In this document: piece by piece, positions 1 to 6,245 of the stretch
Layout: every line of letters begins with the position of its first letter
Position numbering within the stretch: position 1 is the stretch's first letter
NCBI GenBank assembly: GCA_944323095.1
Contig: CALURE010000057.1
Span: forward strand, 1 to 8,749
Length of the DNA stretch: 8,749 bases
From: Candidatus Gastranaerophilales bacterium
GTDB taxonomy: Bacteria; Cyanobacteriota; Vampirovibrionia; Gastranaerophilales; Gastranaerophilaceae
Direction of reading: 5' to 3'
Translations under genes and position numbers: made by a program
Notes under the pieces: generated by a model
Told to the model about the DNA's origin: nothing
The model's database searches: none
The model's input: the letters and a program-made list of their open reading frames with translations, nothing else

Positions 1-143
1 ATAACTCGTCGCAATCTATAAAAGGAGATGACGATATTGCAAATCAAATTAAAAGCTGTAAAAATGGATATCCTGGGCCTTGTACGAATTTAATAGTACA
101 TAACGGATTTAAAGTGCCAAAATATTATCCTTTGAAATTTTAA
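1..143 (+). CDS. 3' end of an unrecognised protein (partial)
   Basis: An open frame enters from the left edge (first whole codon at base 3) and ends at TAA 141-143, giving the last 46 residues. The tail is polar and basic, with two cysteines in KSCKNGYPGPC and a C-terminus KYYPLKF. I do not recognise the family. Its stop overlaps the recR stop on the other strand by four bases, a tight convergent arrangement with no room for a separate terminator hairpin. The reading frame could be spurious because only the tail is visible, but the gene-like fit against recR supports it. Confidence 0.5.
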   Translation, partial: NSSQSIKGDDDIANQIKSCKNGYPGPCTNLIVHNGFKVPKYYPLKF

Positions 144-736
144 ATTTCACGTCGGCCTTCAATGGCTTTTGCAATCGTAATTTCATCCGCATATTCAAGG
201 TCTGCCCCGACAGGTAGACCGAATGCAATGCGGGAAATTTTTACCCCGAACGGTTTTATTAATTTTGTTAAATAAAGACTTGTTGCCTCACCTTCAACAG
301 AAGGATTCAGAGCGATTATAACTTCTTTTACACTTTCATCGGTGAGTCTTTTTAGAAGTTCCTTAATCCTTATATCGTCAGCGCCTATGCCGTCCATTGG
401 AGATATTAATCCCTGCAAAACATGGTACAAGCCTTTATATTCATTGGTTTTTTCTATAGCTATCAAATCTTTAGTTTCTGCTACAACGCAAATAGTTGAT
501 TTATCACGTGCCGGCGACTGGCAGATTTCGCAAGGGCTTGTTGAGGAAAGATTAAAACAAATTTCGCATGTTTTTGTATTCTCTTTTGCTGCAATCATGC
601 TTTGAGCGAATTTTTCCACTTCTGATTTTGGCATTCTCAGCAAATAGAATGCCATACGCTGTGCAGATTTTGGCCCGACTGACGGAAATTTTTGAAAATG
701 TTCTATTAAAGAAGCTATAGATTTAGGATAAATCAT
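140..736 (-). CDS. recR: Recombination mediator protein RecR
   Basis: RecR works with RecF/RecO to load RecA on gapped DNA in the cytoplasm. The 198-residue product has the normal family length and order: an N-terminal helix-hairpin-helix region (FPSVGPKSAQRMAFYLL, about 17-33), a four-cysteine zinc motif (C57, C60, C69, C72), a Toprim domain (about 80-175, with VVAETKDL and YHVLQGLISPMDGIG) and the typical C-terminal segment GLPVGADLEYADE..EGRR. It lies directly after ybaB on the minus strand. The ybaB stop and recR start share one base (TAATG), and there is only a weak Shine-Dalgarno, so translation is probably coupled. The ybaB-recR pairing is conserved widely in bacteria; dnaX, its usual third partner in E. 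coli, is not here. Confidence 0.97.
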   Translation of the reverse strand: MIYPKSIASLIEHFQKFPSVGPKSAQRMAFYLLRMPKSEVEKFAQSMIAAKENTKTCEICFNLSSTSPCEICQSPARDKSTICVVAETKDLIAIEKTNEYKGLYHVLQGLISPMDGIGADDIRIKELLKRLTDESVKEVIIALNPSVEGEATSLYLTKLIKPFGVKISRIAFGLPVGADLEYADEITIAKAIEGRREI

Positions 737-1071
737 TAGAAATTTAATCCCGGAATATTAATACCGCCTGTTACAGATTTCATTTTAGTTTCCATAGCTT
801 TTGAAGCTTTATCGCTTGCCTGTTTAATCGCTGCAGATATAATATCTTCAAGCATTTCAACTGTCTCTGTATCTACTGATGACGGATTTTCCGGATTAAC
901 TGCTTCTGCAGTAAGTTTAATTGATTTAAATTTGCCCTGACCGTCGCAAATTACTTTTACGGCTCCGTTTGCTGCTTCTCCTGTTATTTCAAGGTCTGCG
1001 AGTTCTTTTTGTGTTTCCTGTAATTTTTTCTGTAACCCTTGAGCCTGTTTCATCATTTGCATTATGTTCAT
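736..1071 (-). CDS. ybaB: YbaB/EbfC family nucleoid-associated protein
   Basis: The 111-residue protein matches the small dimeric YbaB/EbfC DNA-binding family: an N-terminal coiled-coil helix (MMKQAQGLQKKLQETQKELA, about 6-25), a central strand region (GEAANGAVKVICDGQGKFKSI) and a C-terminal helix followed by a GGINIPGLNF tail. The start at 1071 is chosen because a strong Shine-Dalgarno (AAGGGGAG on the minus strand, 1078-1085) sits six bases upstream. An open frame continues upstream to 1209, but it would run through the promoter region and into the divergent protease gene, and it adds residues absent from the family. It is co-transcribed with recR, with the stop and start overlapping. The exact cellular role of the family is still debated; DNA binding is the established property. 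Confidence 0.95.
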   Translation of the reverse strand: MNIMQMMKQAQGLQKKLQETQKELADLEITGEAANGAVKVICDGQGKFKSIKLTAEAVNPENPSSVDTETVEMLEDIISAAIKQASDKASKAMETKMKSVTGGINIPGLNF

Positions 1072-1077
1072 AAATTT

Positions 1078-1085
1078 CTCCCCTT
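1078..1085 (-). promoter_or_regulatory. Strong ribosome binding site deciding the ybaB start
   Basis: On the minus strand the sequence AAGGGGAG lies six bases before the ATG at 1071. It sets the short 111-residue start over the longer open frame. Confidence 0.85.
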
Positions 1086-1101
1086 TTATTCTGTAATTAA
1101 T

Positions 1102-1129
1102 ATTGTAACATGATTGGTTTTTACCGCAA
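1102..1129 (-). promoter_or_regulatory. Predicted sigma-70 promoter of ybaB-recR
   Basis: On the minus strand TTGCGG (1124-1129) and TACAAT (1102-1107) are separated by 16 bases. A start near base 1095 would leave a leader of about 25 bases containing the ybaB Shine-Dalgarno. The -35 box lies inside the spacer of the predicted promoter for the divergent protease gene, so the two polymerase footprints overlap. Confidence 0.5.
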
Positions 1130-1142
1130 ATTATTATATAAT
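1114..1142 (+). promoter_or_regulatory. Predicted sigma-70 promoter of the metalloprotease gene
   Basis: TTGGTT (1114-1119) and a perfect TATAAT (1137-1142) are separated by 17 bases. The expected transcription start, about seven bases after the -10 box, falls on or next to the ATG at 1149, which would make the mRNA leaderless. The promoter faces the ybaB promoter and overlaps it. Confidence 0.5.
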
Positions 1143-1148
1143 AAAAAT

Positions 1149-1925
1149 ATGAAAAAATACACCTATGTTGCAGAATCTTTAAAAAACGGCCGTATAATGC
1201 GCTGGACATTTATGCCTTTAAATGTTTATATCGCGCCTATGAAGTTTTATTCAAAGCAGGGACAGGAATATAAGTATAGAGATATGGTAATCAGGGCGCT
1301 TAACGAGTGGCAGAGTGCAACGAAAGGAAGGGTTGCGTTTAAGGTTGTAAACACTCTTTTGGAATCAAATGTAAATGTTGATTGGAAAAGGGTTGAACGC
1401 AAGGCTCTAGGGCATTGTTATTTTAATTTTGACGGATCTAACAGGCTGTATGGTGCTGAAGTTGCAATCGGGCTTACTGAAGGTCTGGTTCATGCTGATT
1501 ATATGGATGAAAGCGAAGTGTATCATACAATTTTGCATGAAATAGGGCATGCAATCGGTCTCGGACACAGTCATAATCCGTCTGATATAATGTACACCCC
1601 GCATCAAAAGGGAATTAATTCTATTTCCGAAGGCGACAGACTTACCGTAAACTGGCTTTATACTCTCCCTCAAGGGGCTGATACCGCAGAAGTATCTTCA
1701 AAATACGGTATCGGCGGAAGCAATATAGATGAAATTATTGCAAAATTTATTAACAGAAAATCTCCGACAGAATTTGAAAAAGTAAAGGCTTCTATTAAAC
1801 TTCCGAAACGTGATTTGCTAGAGGAACAGGAAGCTATTGCAAATTTGAGAAAATACCATATGGCATTGCAGAATGTCCAGATTTCTGAGGATATGAGAAA
1901 ATTTTTTATTAATAAGAAAAAGTAA
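1149..1925 (+). CDS. Matrixin-like zinc metalloprotease (M10-type), no signal peptide seen
   Basis: The 258-residue product carries the metzincin zinc site HEIGHAIGLGH (H130, E131, H134, H140) followed by DIMY with the Met-turn M148, as in matrixin/M10 peptidases. The preceding NRLYGAEVAIGL segment fits the edge strand that precedes the active-site helix in this fold. The region before it (about 1-115) has helix and strand segments typical of the catalytic domain, and the last 100 residues are charged and helical with no known domain. Odd points: no hydrophobic signal peptide or membrane segment is visible at the N-terminus (MKKYTYVAESLKNG), although matrixins are usually secreted. No Shine-Dalgarno precedes ATG 1149, and the predicted promoter suggests a leaderless transcript. 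An upstream ATG at 1110 would overlap the -35 region, so I prefer 1149. The substrate is unknown. Confidence 0.85.
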   Translation: MKKYTYVAESLKNGRIMRWTFMPLNVYIAPMKFYSKQGQEYKYRDMVIRALNEWQSATKGRVAFKVVNTLLESNVNVDWKRVERKALGHCYFNFDGSNRLYGAEVAIGLTEGLVHADYMDESEVYHTILHEIGHAIGLGHSHNPSDIMYTPHQKGINSISEGDRLTVNWLYTLPQGADTAEVSSKYGIGGSNIDEIIAKFINRKSPTEFEKVKASIKLPKRDLLEEQEAIANLRKYHMALQNVQISEDMRKFFINKKK

Positions 1926-2049
1926 ACAAGTTAGAGATGTGGGTATAAGCGATATGTACGTCATGCTGAACTTGTTTCAGCATCTCTTATAAGTTTAGCT
2001 CCTGAAACTACTTCAGGTGTTCGGTTTAGACTTTTTTGCGTTAACTTGT
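1926..2049. repeat. Intergenic block of palindromic hairpins
   Basis: Between the protease and accD lie two hairpins of the same design. The first is ATGCTGAA/TTCAGCAT (1963-1970/1976-1983, loop CTTGT), with a further outer pairing AGAGATG/CATCTCT (1933-1939/1981-1987). The second is CCTGAA/TTCAGG (2001-2006/2012-2017, loop ACTAC). The whole block is bracketed by an 8-bp inverted repeat ACAAGTTA/TAACTTGT (1926-1933/2042-2049). Neither hairpin is directly followed by a T-run, so I do not call a standard terminator, though they could slow transcription or protect mRNA ends. Confidence 0.75.
1960..1985 (+). repeat. Palindromic element copy 1 (intergenic)
   Basis: This 26-base core forms an 8-bp perfect stem with a five-base loop. 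It recurs inside prmA at 4170-4195 with only two differences, and these pair with each other (G1965-C1981 here, T4175-A4191 there). An extended form (1963-1989) matches, on the opposite strand, a split copy at 7586-7659. Confidence 0.85.
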
Positions 2050-2072
2050 ATGTAAGTCCAAAATTCTATTGA

Positions 2073-2100
2073 TTGCATTGTTTTCTTTTTGATGTATAAT
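2073..2100 (+). promoter_or_regulatory. Predicted sigma-70 promoter of the accD operon
   Basis: TTGCAT (2073-2078) and a perfect TATAAT (2095-2100) are separated by 16 bases. A start near 2107 would give a leader of about 28 bases containing AAGGGA (2121-2126), eight bases before the accD ATG. It lies just downstream of the hairpin block and is the only convincing promoter before the five-gene operon. Confidence 0.65.
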
Positions 2101-2134
2101 ACATTTGTTAAAATGATTTTAAGGGATATTTAAT

Positions 2135-3007
2135 ATGACAGTTCAAGATTGGTTTGAAAAACGTAAACAGGCTCAAATTCAAAGAAGACAGCTTGAAGGC
2201 AGAGTAGAACTTGATATGGATCCGGATTTGTGGACCAAATGTGTTCACTGTGATGCCCAGCTTTTAAAAGAAGATTTAGTAAAAAATGATATGGTTTGTC
2301 CTGTGTGTGATTACCATTTCAGAATAAACGCAAGAACAAGAATAAAACAGCTTTTTGATGAAAATTCATTTGAGGAATTGTTTACAGAAATTAAACCTGA
2401 TGATCCTCTGGAATTTACAGATACCGAAAGTTATAAGGACAGACTGGCAAAGGCTCAGAATAAAACAGGTTTGAATGATGCTGTTGTAACCGGTATCGCT
2501 TCAATTAAGGGAAATAAAGTTGCTGCTGCTGTTATGGATTTTGATTTTATGGGCGGTTCTATGGGCAGCGTTGTAGGAGAAAAAGTTACACGCATTATAG
2601 AAAAAGCCATTGAACTCAGACTTCCTGTTCTTGCCATAACTTCATCAGGCGGGGCAAGAATGCAGGAAAGTGCATTAAGTCTTATGCAGATGGCTAAAAC
2701 ATCATGTGCAGTTTCAAGACTCGATGATGAAAAATTATTGTATATTAATTTATTGACGGAACCTACATTCGGCGGTGTTACTGCAAGTTTTGGTATGCTG
2801 GGTGACATAATTGTTGCAGAGCAAGGTGCAAGAATCGGTTTTGCAGGCCGCCGCGTTATTGAGCAGACAATAAGACAAAAATTACCGTCAGATTTCCAAA
2901 CAGCAGAGTATCTCTTGAAATACGGGCAGGTGGATATTGTATCTTCACGCAAAGAATTGAGAAATACTCTGGCAAATATTTTGGAAATGCATAAAGTTGT
3001 ACAGTAA
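2135..3007 (+). CDS. accD: Acetyl-CoA carboxylase carboxyltransferase, beta subunit
   Basis: AccD pairs with AccA to form the carboxyltransferase that moves the carboxyl group from biotin on BCCP to acetyl-CoA, making malonyl-CoA for fatty acid synthesis. The 290-residue protein has the bacterial N-terminal zinc ribbon (C36, C39, C55, C58). It is followed by the crotonase-like carboxyltransferase domain with FMGGSMGSVVGEK (138-150), the SSGGARMQES oxyanion/CoA region (170-179) and PTFGGVTASF (210-219). Length is normal. The start is supported by AAGGGA eight bases upstream and a predicted promoter. accA follows after 12 bases, so the two subunits are made from one transcript in equal amounts. 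The biotin-carrier and carboxylase subunits (accB, accC) are not in the window. Confidence 0.97.
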   Translation: MTVQDWFEKRKQAQIQRRQLEGRVELDMDPDLWTKCVHCDAQLLKEDLVKNDMVCPVCDYHFRINARTRIKQLFDENSFEELFTEIKPDDPLEFTDTESYKDRLAKAQNKTGLNDAVVTGIASIKGNKVAAAVMDFDFMGGSMGSVVGEKVTRIIEKAIELRLPVLAITSSGGARMQESALSLMQMAKTSCAVSRLDDEKLLYINLLTEPTFGGVTASFGMLGDIIVAEQGARIGFAGRRVIEQTIRQKLPSDFQTAEYLLKYGQVDIVSSRKELRNTLANILEMHKVVQ

Positions 3008-3019
3008 GAGGATAAATTA

Positions 3020-3976
3020 ATGACAGCAGTTTTGGATTTTGAAAAACCTATTTTAGAAATTCAGGAAAAAATTGAAGAATTAAAAAAGATAAGTTTGGAG
3101 TCAGGCATGGATCTCAATAAAGAAATTGAAACTTTTGAACAGCAGGCAGAAGATTACAGAAAAGAACTTTATTCAAATCTTAAGCCTTCACAGAAGCTTC
3201 AGATTGCAAGACATCCGGAAAGACCAAATTTTTTGGATTATGTGCACCATATTTGTGAAGATTTTGTTGAGCTTCACGGTGACAGGGAGGGAATGGATGA
3301 TCGTGCGATAATAGGAGGGCTTGCTAAAATTGACGGCAGACCTGTTATGATTATCGGCACAATGAAGGGCAAGTCTACAAAAGAAAATCTTGAATATAAT
3401 TTCGGGATGCCGCAGCCTCAAGGATATAGAAAGGCTCTTAGATTATTTAAACATGCAAGTAAATTTAATATTCCGATTATAACTCTTATTGATACTCCGG
3501 GGGCATACCCTGGAATAAGTGCGGAAGAAACTAATCAGGGCGGTGCTATTGCGGTTAACTTAATGCAAATGGCAAAACTTGAAGTTCCCGTCATTGCAAT
3601 TATTACAGGTGAAGGCTGTTCAGGAGGTGCATTGGGGCTCGCTGTTGCTGATAAAGTATTTTTACTTGAGCATGCGTATTATACGGTTATTTCACCGGAG
3701 GGCTGTGCTTCTATTCTGTGGAGAGATGCTACAAAAGCTTCTGAAGCAGCCGATGCCTTGAAAATTACAGCTAAAGATTTGATGCAGTTTGATATTATTG
3801 ACGGTGAAATTAAAGAGCCGACAGGGGGAGCGCATACAAATTATGAAGAAATTTCTTCTAATATGAAAAAAACTATTCTTGAAAGTCTTGATGAGCTTTC
3901 AAAACTTTCTCCTGTTGATTTGAAAGAAAAACGTTACCAAAAATTCAGAAAAATGGGCGCTTTTTTAGAAGGTTAG
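3020..3976 (+). CDS. accA: Acetyl-CoA carboxylase carboxyltransferase, alpha subunit
   Basis: This is the partner of AccD in the heterotetrameric acetyl-CoA carboxyltransferase of the cytoplasm. The 318-residue protein opens with a helical segment (about 8-60) common to AccA. It continues with ARHPERP (63-69), FGMPQPQGYRKALRL (128-142), IDTPGAYPG (157-165), GEGCSGGALG (197-206) and ISPEGCASILW (224-234), all hallmark AccA motifs for binding carboxybiotin and forming the oxyanion pocket. Length is normal. The start ATG is preceded by AAGAGGAT overlapping the end of accD, and prmA begins three bases after its stop, so it sits in the middle of a tight operon. Confidence 0.97.
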   Translation: MTAVLDFEKPILEIQEKIEELKKISLESGMDLNKEIETFEQQAEDYRKELYSNLKPSQKLQIARHPERPNFLDYVHHICEDFVELHGDREGMDDRAIIGGLAKIDGRPVMIIGTMKGKSTKENLEYNFGMPQPQGYRKALRLFKHASKFNIPIITLIDTPGAYPGISAEETNQGGAIAVNLMQMAKLEVPVIAIITGEGCSGGALGLAVADKVFLLEHAYYTVISPEGCASILWRDATKASEAADALKITAKDLMQFDIIDGEIKEPTGGAHTNYEEISSNMKKTILESLDELSKLSPVDLKEKRYQKFRKMGAFLEG

Positions 3977-3979
3977 AGA

Positions 3980-4990
3980 ATGTCAGGAAAGCAAACTGTT
4001 TATACAGAGTTACAAATAAGAATCAACCCTCAAATTGAAGATATTGTATCTGACTTTTGTTTTGAAAATCTTCCCTGTGAAGGTGTTGTTCTCGCTGAAG
4101 AAACCTATAAAGACCTTGAAATGGTATCTACAACAGAGGGTACTTTAAAAGTTTTTCTAAATTTCGACAGTCATTCTGAACTTGTTTCAGAATCTTATAT
4201 AAAGAAAATTTTAACAGCAGAGCGTGAACTTTTAAAATCACGCGGGCTTACTGATGAAGAACTGGGGAGCTGGGATTTTGTAATCTCTGATAAACCTAAT
4301 GAAGACTGGTCGAAAAAATGGAAAGAAAAATGGGATATAACAAGAGTTTCTGATAAAATTGTTGTTGTTCCCGACTGGCTTGAGTATAATGCAAAACCGG
4401 ATGAAGTTGTTATAAGACTGGAACCGGGATGTGCATTCGGTACCGGTACTCATCAAACAACGCAATTATGTATGAAGGCCGTTGAAAAATATATGCCGGA
4501 AGGTGCAAAAGTTGCTGATATCGGTACAGGGTCAGGAATTCTCGCGATTTGTGCAAAGAAATTCGGAGCGTCTTATGTTTACGGCTGTGATAACGATGAA
4601 ACAGTAATTGATGTTGCAAAAGAAAACGCATTAAAAAATAATGTAGCGCTTTCCTCTCGCCCGTTTCGGGAGAGGGAAGATTTTCTTAATGAACAAAGTG
4701 AATTTAGAGATTCGGGTGAGGGTGGTTGTTATTTTGAATTAAACACAGCCGACAAAATAACAGAAAAATTTGATTTTGTGCTTGCAAATATTCTGCATAA
4801 CGTTTTGGCTGAAATCATGGGTGATTTGAAAAATATTATGAATGATGGTGCAATTCTTGTTTTGTCAGGAATTCTGAACGAAAAAAAATCCGTAGTCCTT
4901 GATGCTGTAAAAAAATATAATTTGCAATTGCTTGAAGAAACTCATCAGGAGCAATGGGTCGCTTTTGTTATCGTGAGGAAAGTATGTTGA
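3980..4990 (+). CDS. prmA: Ribosomal protein L11 methyltransferase with two palindromic-repeat inserts
   Basis: PrmA trimethylates ribosomal protein L11 using S-adenosylmethionine. Seen in the sequence are an N-terminal substrate-recognition domain, the linker motif EPGCAFGTGTH (148-158), the SAM-binding loop DIGTGSG (180-186), the acidic residue end of strand 2 (GCDND) and the ANIL motif (269-272), plus LSGIL near the C-terminus. At 336 residues it is longer than the roughly 290-310 usual for PrmA. The excess maps to two stretches that are DNA palindromes: residues about 64-72 (SHSELVSES, bases 4170-4195) and about 224-249 (bases 4649-4729). Both keep the frame open and spare the catalytic motifs, so the enzyme is probably functional. 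It starts three bases after accA and overlaps the next gene by seven bases. Confidence 0.93.
   Translation: MSGKQTVYTELQIRINPQIEDIVSDFCFENLPCEGVVLAEETYKDLEMVSTTEGTLKVFLNFDSHSELVSESYIKKILTAERELLKSRGLTDEELGSWDFVISDKPNEDWSKKWKEKWDITRVSDKIVVVPDWLEYNAKPDEVVIRLEPGCAFGTGTHQTTQLCMKAVEKYMPEGAKVADIGTGSGILAICAKKFGASYVYGCDNDETVIDVAKENALKNNVALSSRPFREREDFLNEQSEFRDSGEGGCYFELNTADKITEKFDFVLANILHNVLAEIMGDLKNIMNDGAILVLSGILNEKKSVVLDAVKKYNLQLLEETHQEQWVAFVIVRKVC
4170..4195 (+). repeat. Palindromic element copy 2, translated in frame inside prmA
   Basis: The stem is ATTCTGAA (4173-4180), loop CTTGT, then TTCAGAAT (4186-4193). It matches the intergenic copy at 1960-1985 in 24 of 26 bases, and the two changes restore a base pair. 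In the prmA frame it reads SHSELVSES, in the N-terminal domain between a strand (KVFLNF) and a helix (YIKKILTAERELL), a place likely to be a surface loop. Confidence 0.9.
4649..4729 (+). repeat. Second palindromic insert, translated in frame inside prmA
   Basis: The left part folds as CCTCT (4653-4657) + CCCG (4660-4663), loop TTT, CGGG + AGAGG (4667-4675), with CG bulged. The right end (4710-4722) repeats the hairpin's 3' arm (4664-4676) at 11 of 13 positions, so the 5' arm can also pair with it to close a larger stem. It is more GC-rich than the gene around it. Translated, it gives about 26 residues rich in R, E, S and G, lying between the SAM-domain helix AKENALKNNV and the strand before ANIL. 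Its edges are approximate. Confidence 0.7.
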
Positions 4991-5502
4991 TAATATATTT
5001 GTTTTTTATGCTTTGTATTGCCTTATGTGGTTTTTATTTTTACGAATTTGGAGTTTTTAATACTCAATTAATTATTGTACTTATTTGTATGGAATTGTTT
5101 ATTACATTGATACTGTTTTTACGGGTTTGTGCACTGTTTTATGTAAAAAAATTGTTCATAACAAATTATAAAAATATTGAAATGCAGTATGGTAAGCCGG
5201 TTTACAAAAATTCGATTTGGCTGAAGTATTGTGCTAAACATAATGAAAAAAATGTTCGATTTTTTTGGAACTTTCCGTATGTAAAGATAAAAATTTTAGT
5301 ATATGCAGATTTTGTAGTATTTAAACTTCATAGAAAAGCTATAGTAGTTAAAGATTATGGCTTATTTAATTTCTCTTCAACCTTGTTTATACCGTTTAAT
5401 GCTATTACTCTTCATGTGGGGGAATATGATTTAGGGTTGCAGATTTATGATAAAAAGAAATATTTAAAGATAAAAACTTTATTAAGAGGGAAAAATAAAT
5501 GA
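4984..5502 (+). CDS. Unrecognised protein with two N-terminal membrane segments
   Basis: I do not recognise the family. The 172-residue product starts with two strongly hydrophobic stretches (about 1-22 and 28-54) that look like a transmembrane hairpin. A basic segment follows (KKLFITNYKN) and then a 110-residue soluble domain with alternating hydrophobic strands (VKIKILVYADFVVFKL, KAIVVKDYG, STLFIPFNAITLHV) and a final basic helix. The strand pattern resembles PH-like domains of small bacterial membrane proteins, but this is only a guess. ATG 4984 is chosen because GAGGAAAG lies just upstream; an open frame extends to 4954, inside prmA, without such a signal. It overlaps prmA by seven bases and kdsB by four (ATGA), so it is part of the operon and may act at the envelope. 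Confidence 0.75.
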   Translation: MLIIYLFFMLCIALCGFYFYEFGVFNTQLIIVLICMELFITLILFLRVCALFYVKKLFITNYKNIEMQYGKPVYKNSIWLKYCAKHNEKNVRFFWNFPYVKIKILVYADFVVFKLHRKAIVVKDYGLFNFSSTLFIPFNAITLHVGEYDLGLQIYDKKKYLKIKTLLRGKNK

Positions 5503-6245
5503 TAATCAATACGGCTAAAACAGCAATAATTATACCTGCACGCTATGGATCTTCAAGATTGAAAGGAAAACCGCTGATAAAAGTAGAAGGAAAACCTGTT
5601 ATTCAATGGGTTTATGAAAAAGCTCAGGCTGCAAGACTCGCTGATATTATTATTGTAGCGACAGATGATGAACGTATTTTTAATACGGTAAAAGCTTTTG
5701 GCGGTAATGTTGAAATGACATCAGTTAATCATAAATGCGGTTCTGATAGAATAAAAGAAGTTGTCATGCGTCATCCTGAAATTGCGTATATCGTTAACCT
5801 TCAAGGTGATGAACCGTTAATTAAACCTGAAAGTATTGATGAAGTTATTAAAAACGTAAAAGATGATAAAGATGCTGATATTTCAACTTTGATAAGAAAA
5901 GTTACACCTGAAGAGGCAGAAAATCCTAACCTTGTAAAATGTGTTATTGATAATGCAGGCTTTGCAATGTATTTTTCTCGCTCTAAAATTCCGTTTGAAA
6001 GAAATATTGATAAAGCTGATTTTTACGGGCATCTGGGAATTTACGGCTATAAACGTGAAGCTTTAATAAAAATGACAGAATTGCCGCAGTCAAGTTATGA
6101 AATGGCTGAAAGTCTGGAACAATTACGTGCATTGCAAAACGGCATGAAGATAAAAACTTCAATTGTTGACTTTGTTCCAGTTGGAATTGATACTGCGGAG
6201 GATTTGGAAAAATTTAAAGAAATAATTTCTTCTAAGATTGTGTAA
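5499..6245 (+). CDS. kdsB: 3-deoxy-manno-octulosonate cytidylyltransferase (CMP-Kdo synthetase)
   Basis: KdsB activates Kdo with CTP to CMP-Kdo, the donor for the inner core of lipopolysaccharide. The 248-residue protein has normal length. It shows the nucleotide-binding start IIPARYGSSRLKGKPL (11-26), ATDDERI (54-60), GSDR (81-84, the family usually has GTDR), the conserved NLQGDEPLI (100-108), FSRSKIPF, GHLGIYGY and the C-terminal PVGIDTAEDLE. AAGAGGG lies upstream of the ATG, which overlaps the stop of the preceding gene as ATGA. Its presence suggests an outer membrane containing Kdo. The last 14 bases overlap the convergent regulator gene, and no terminator hairpin is visible, so antisense read-through between the two is possible. 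Other Kdo genes are not in the window. Confidence 0.96.
   Translation: MIINTAKTAIIIPARYGSSRLKGKPLIKVEGKPVIQWVYEKAQAARLADIIIVATDDERIFNTVKAFGGNVEMTSVNHKCGSDRIKEVVMRHPEIAYIVNLQGDEPLIKPESIDEVIKNVKDDKDADISTLIRKVTPEEAENPNLVKCVIDNAGFAMYFSRSKIPFERNIDKADFYGHLGIYGYKREALIKMTELPQSSYEMAESLEQLRALQNGMKIKTSIVDFVPVGIDTAEDLEKFKEIISSKIV

Noticed and set aside
342..605. Plus-strand open frame opposite recR
   Set aside because: It lies wholly inside recR on the other strand, has no ribosome site and encodes no recognisable domain.
1072..1209. N-terminal extension of YbaB
   Set aside because: The strong ribosome site at 1078-1085 and the family length favour the start at 1071; the extension would cover the promoter and the divergent gene.
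1926..2049. Rho-independent terminator for the protease gene
   Set aside because: The hairpins are stable enough but neither is directly followed by a T-run, and one recurs inside a coding sequence, so they are better described as palindromic elements.
2455..2952. Long minus-strand open frame opposite accD
   Set aside because: It mirrors the conserved accD coding sequence; its composition reflects the codon pattern of accD and nothing supports expression.
4170..4195. Frameshift or pseudogene status of prmA caused by the inserts
   Set aside because: Both inserts keep the frame, all methyltransferase motifs are present, and the stop overlaps the next gene in the normal operon manner.
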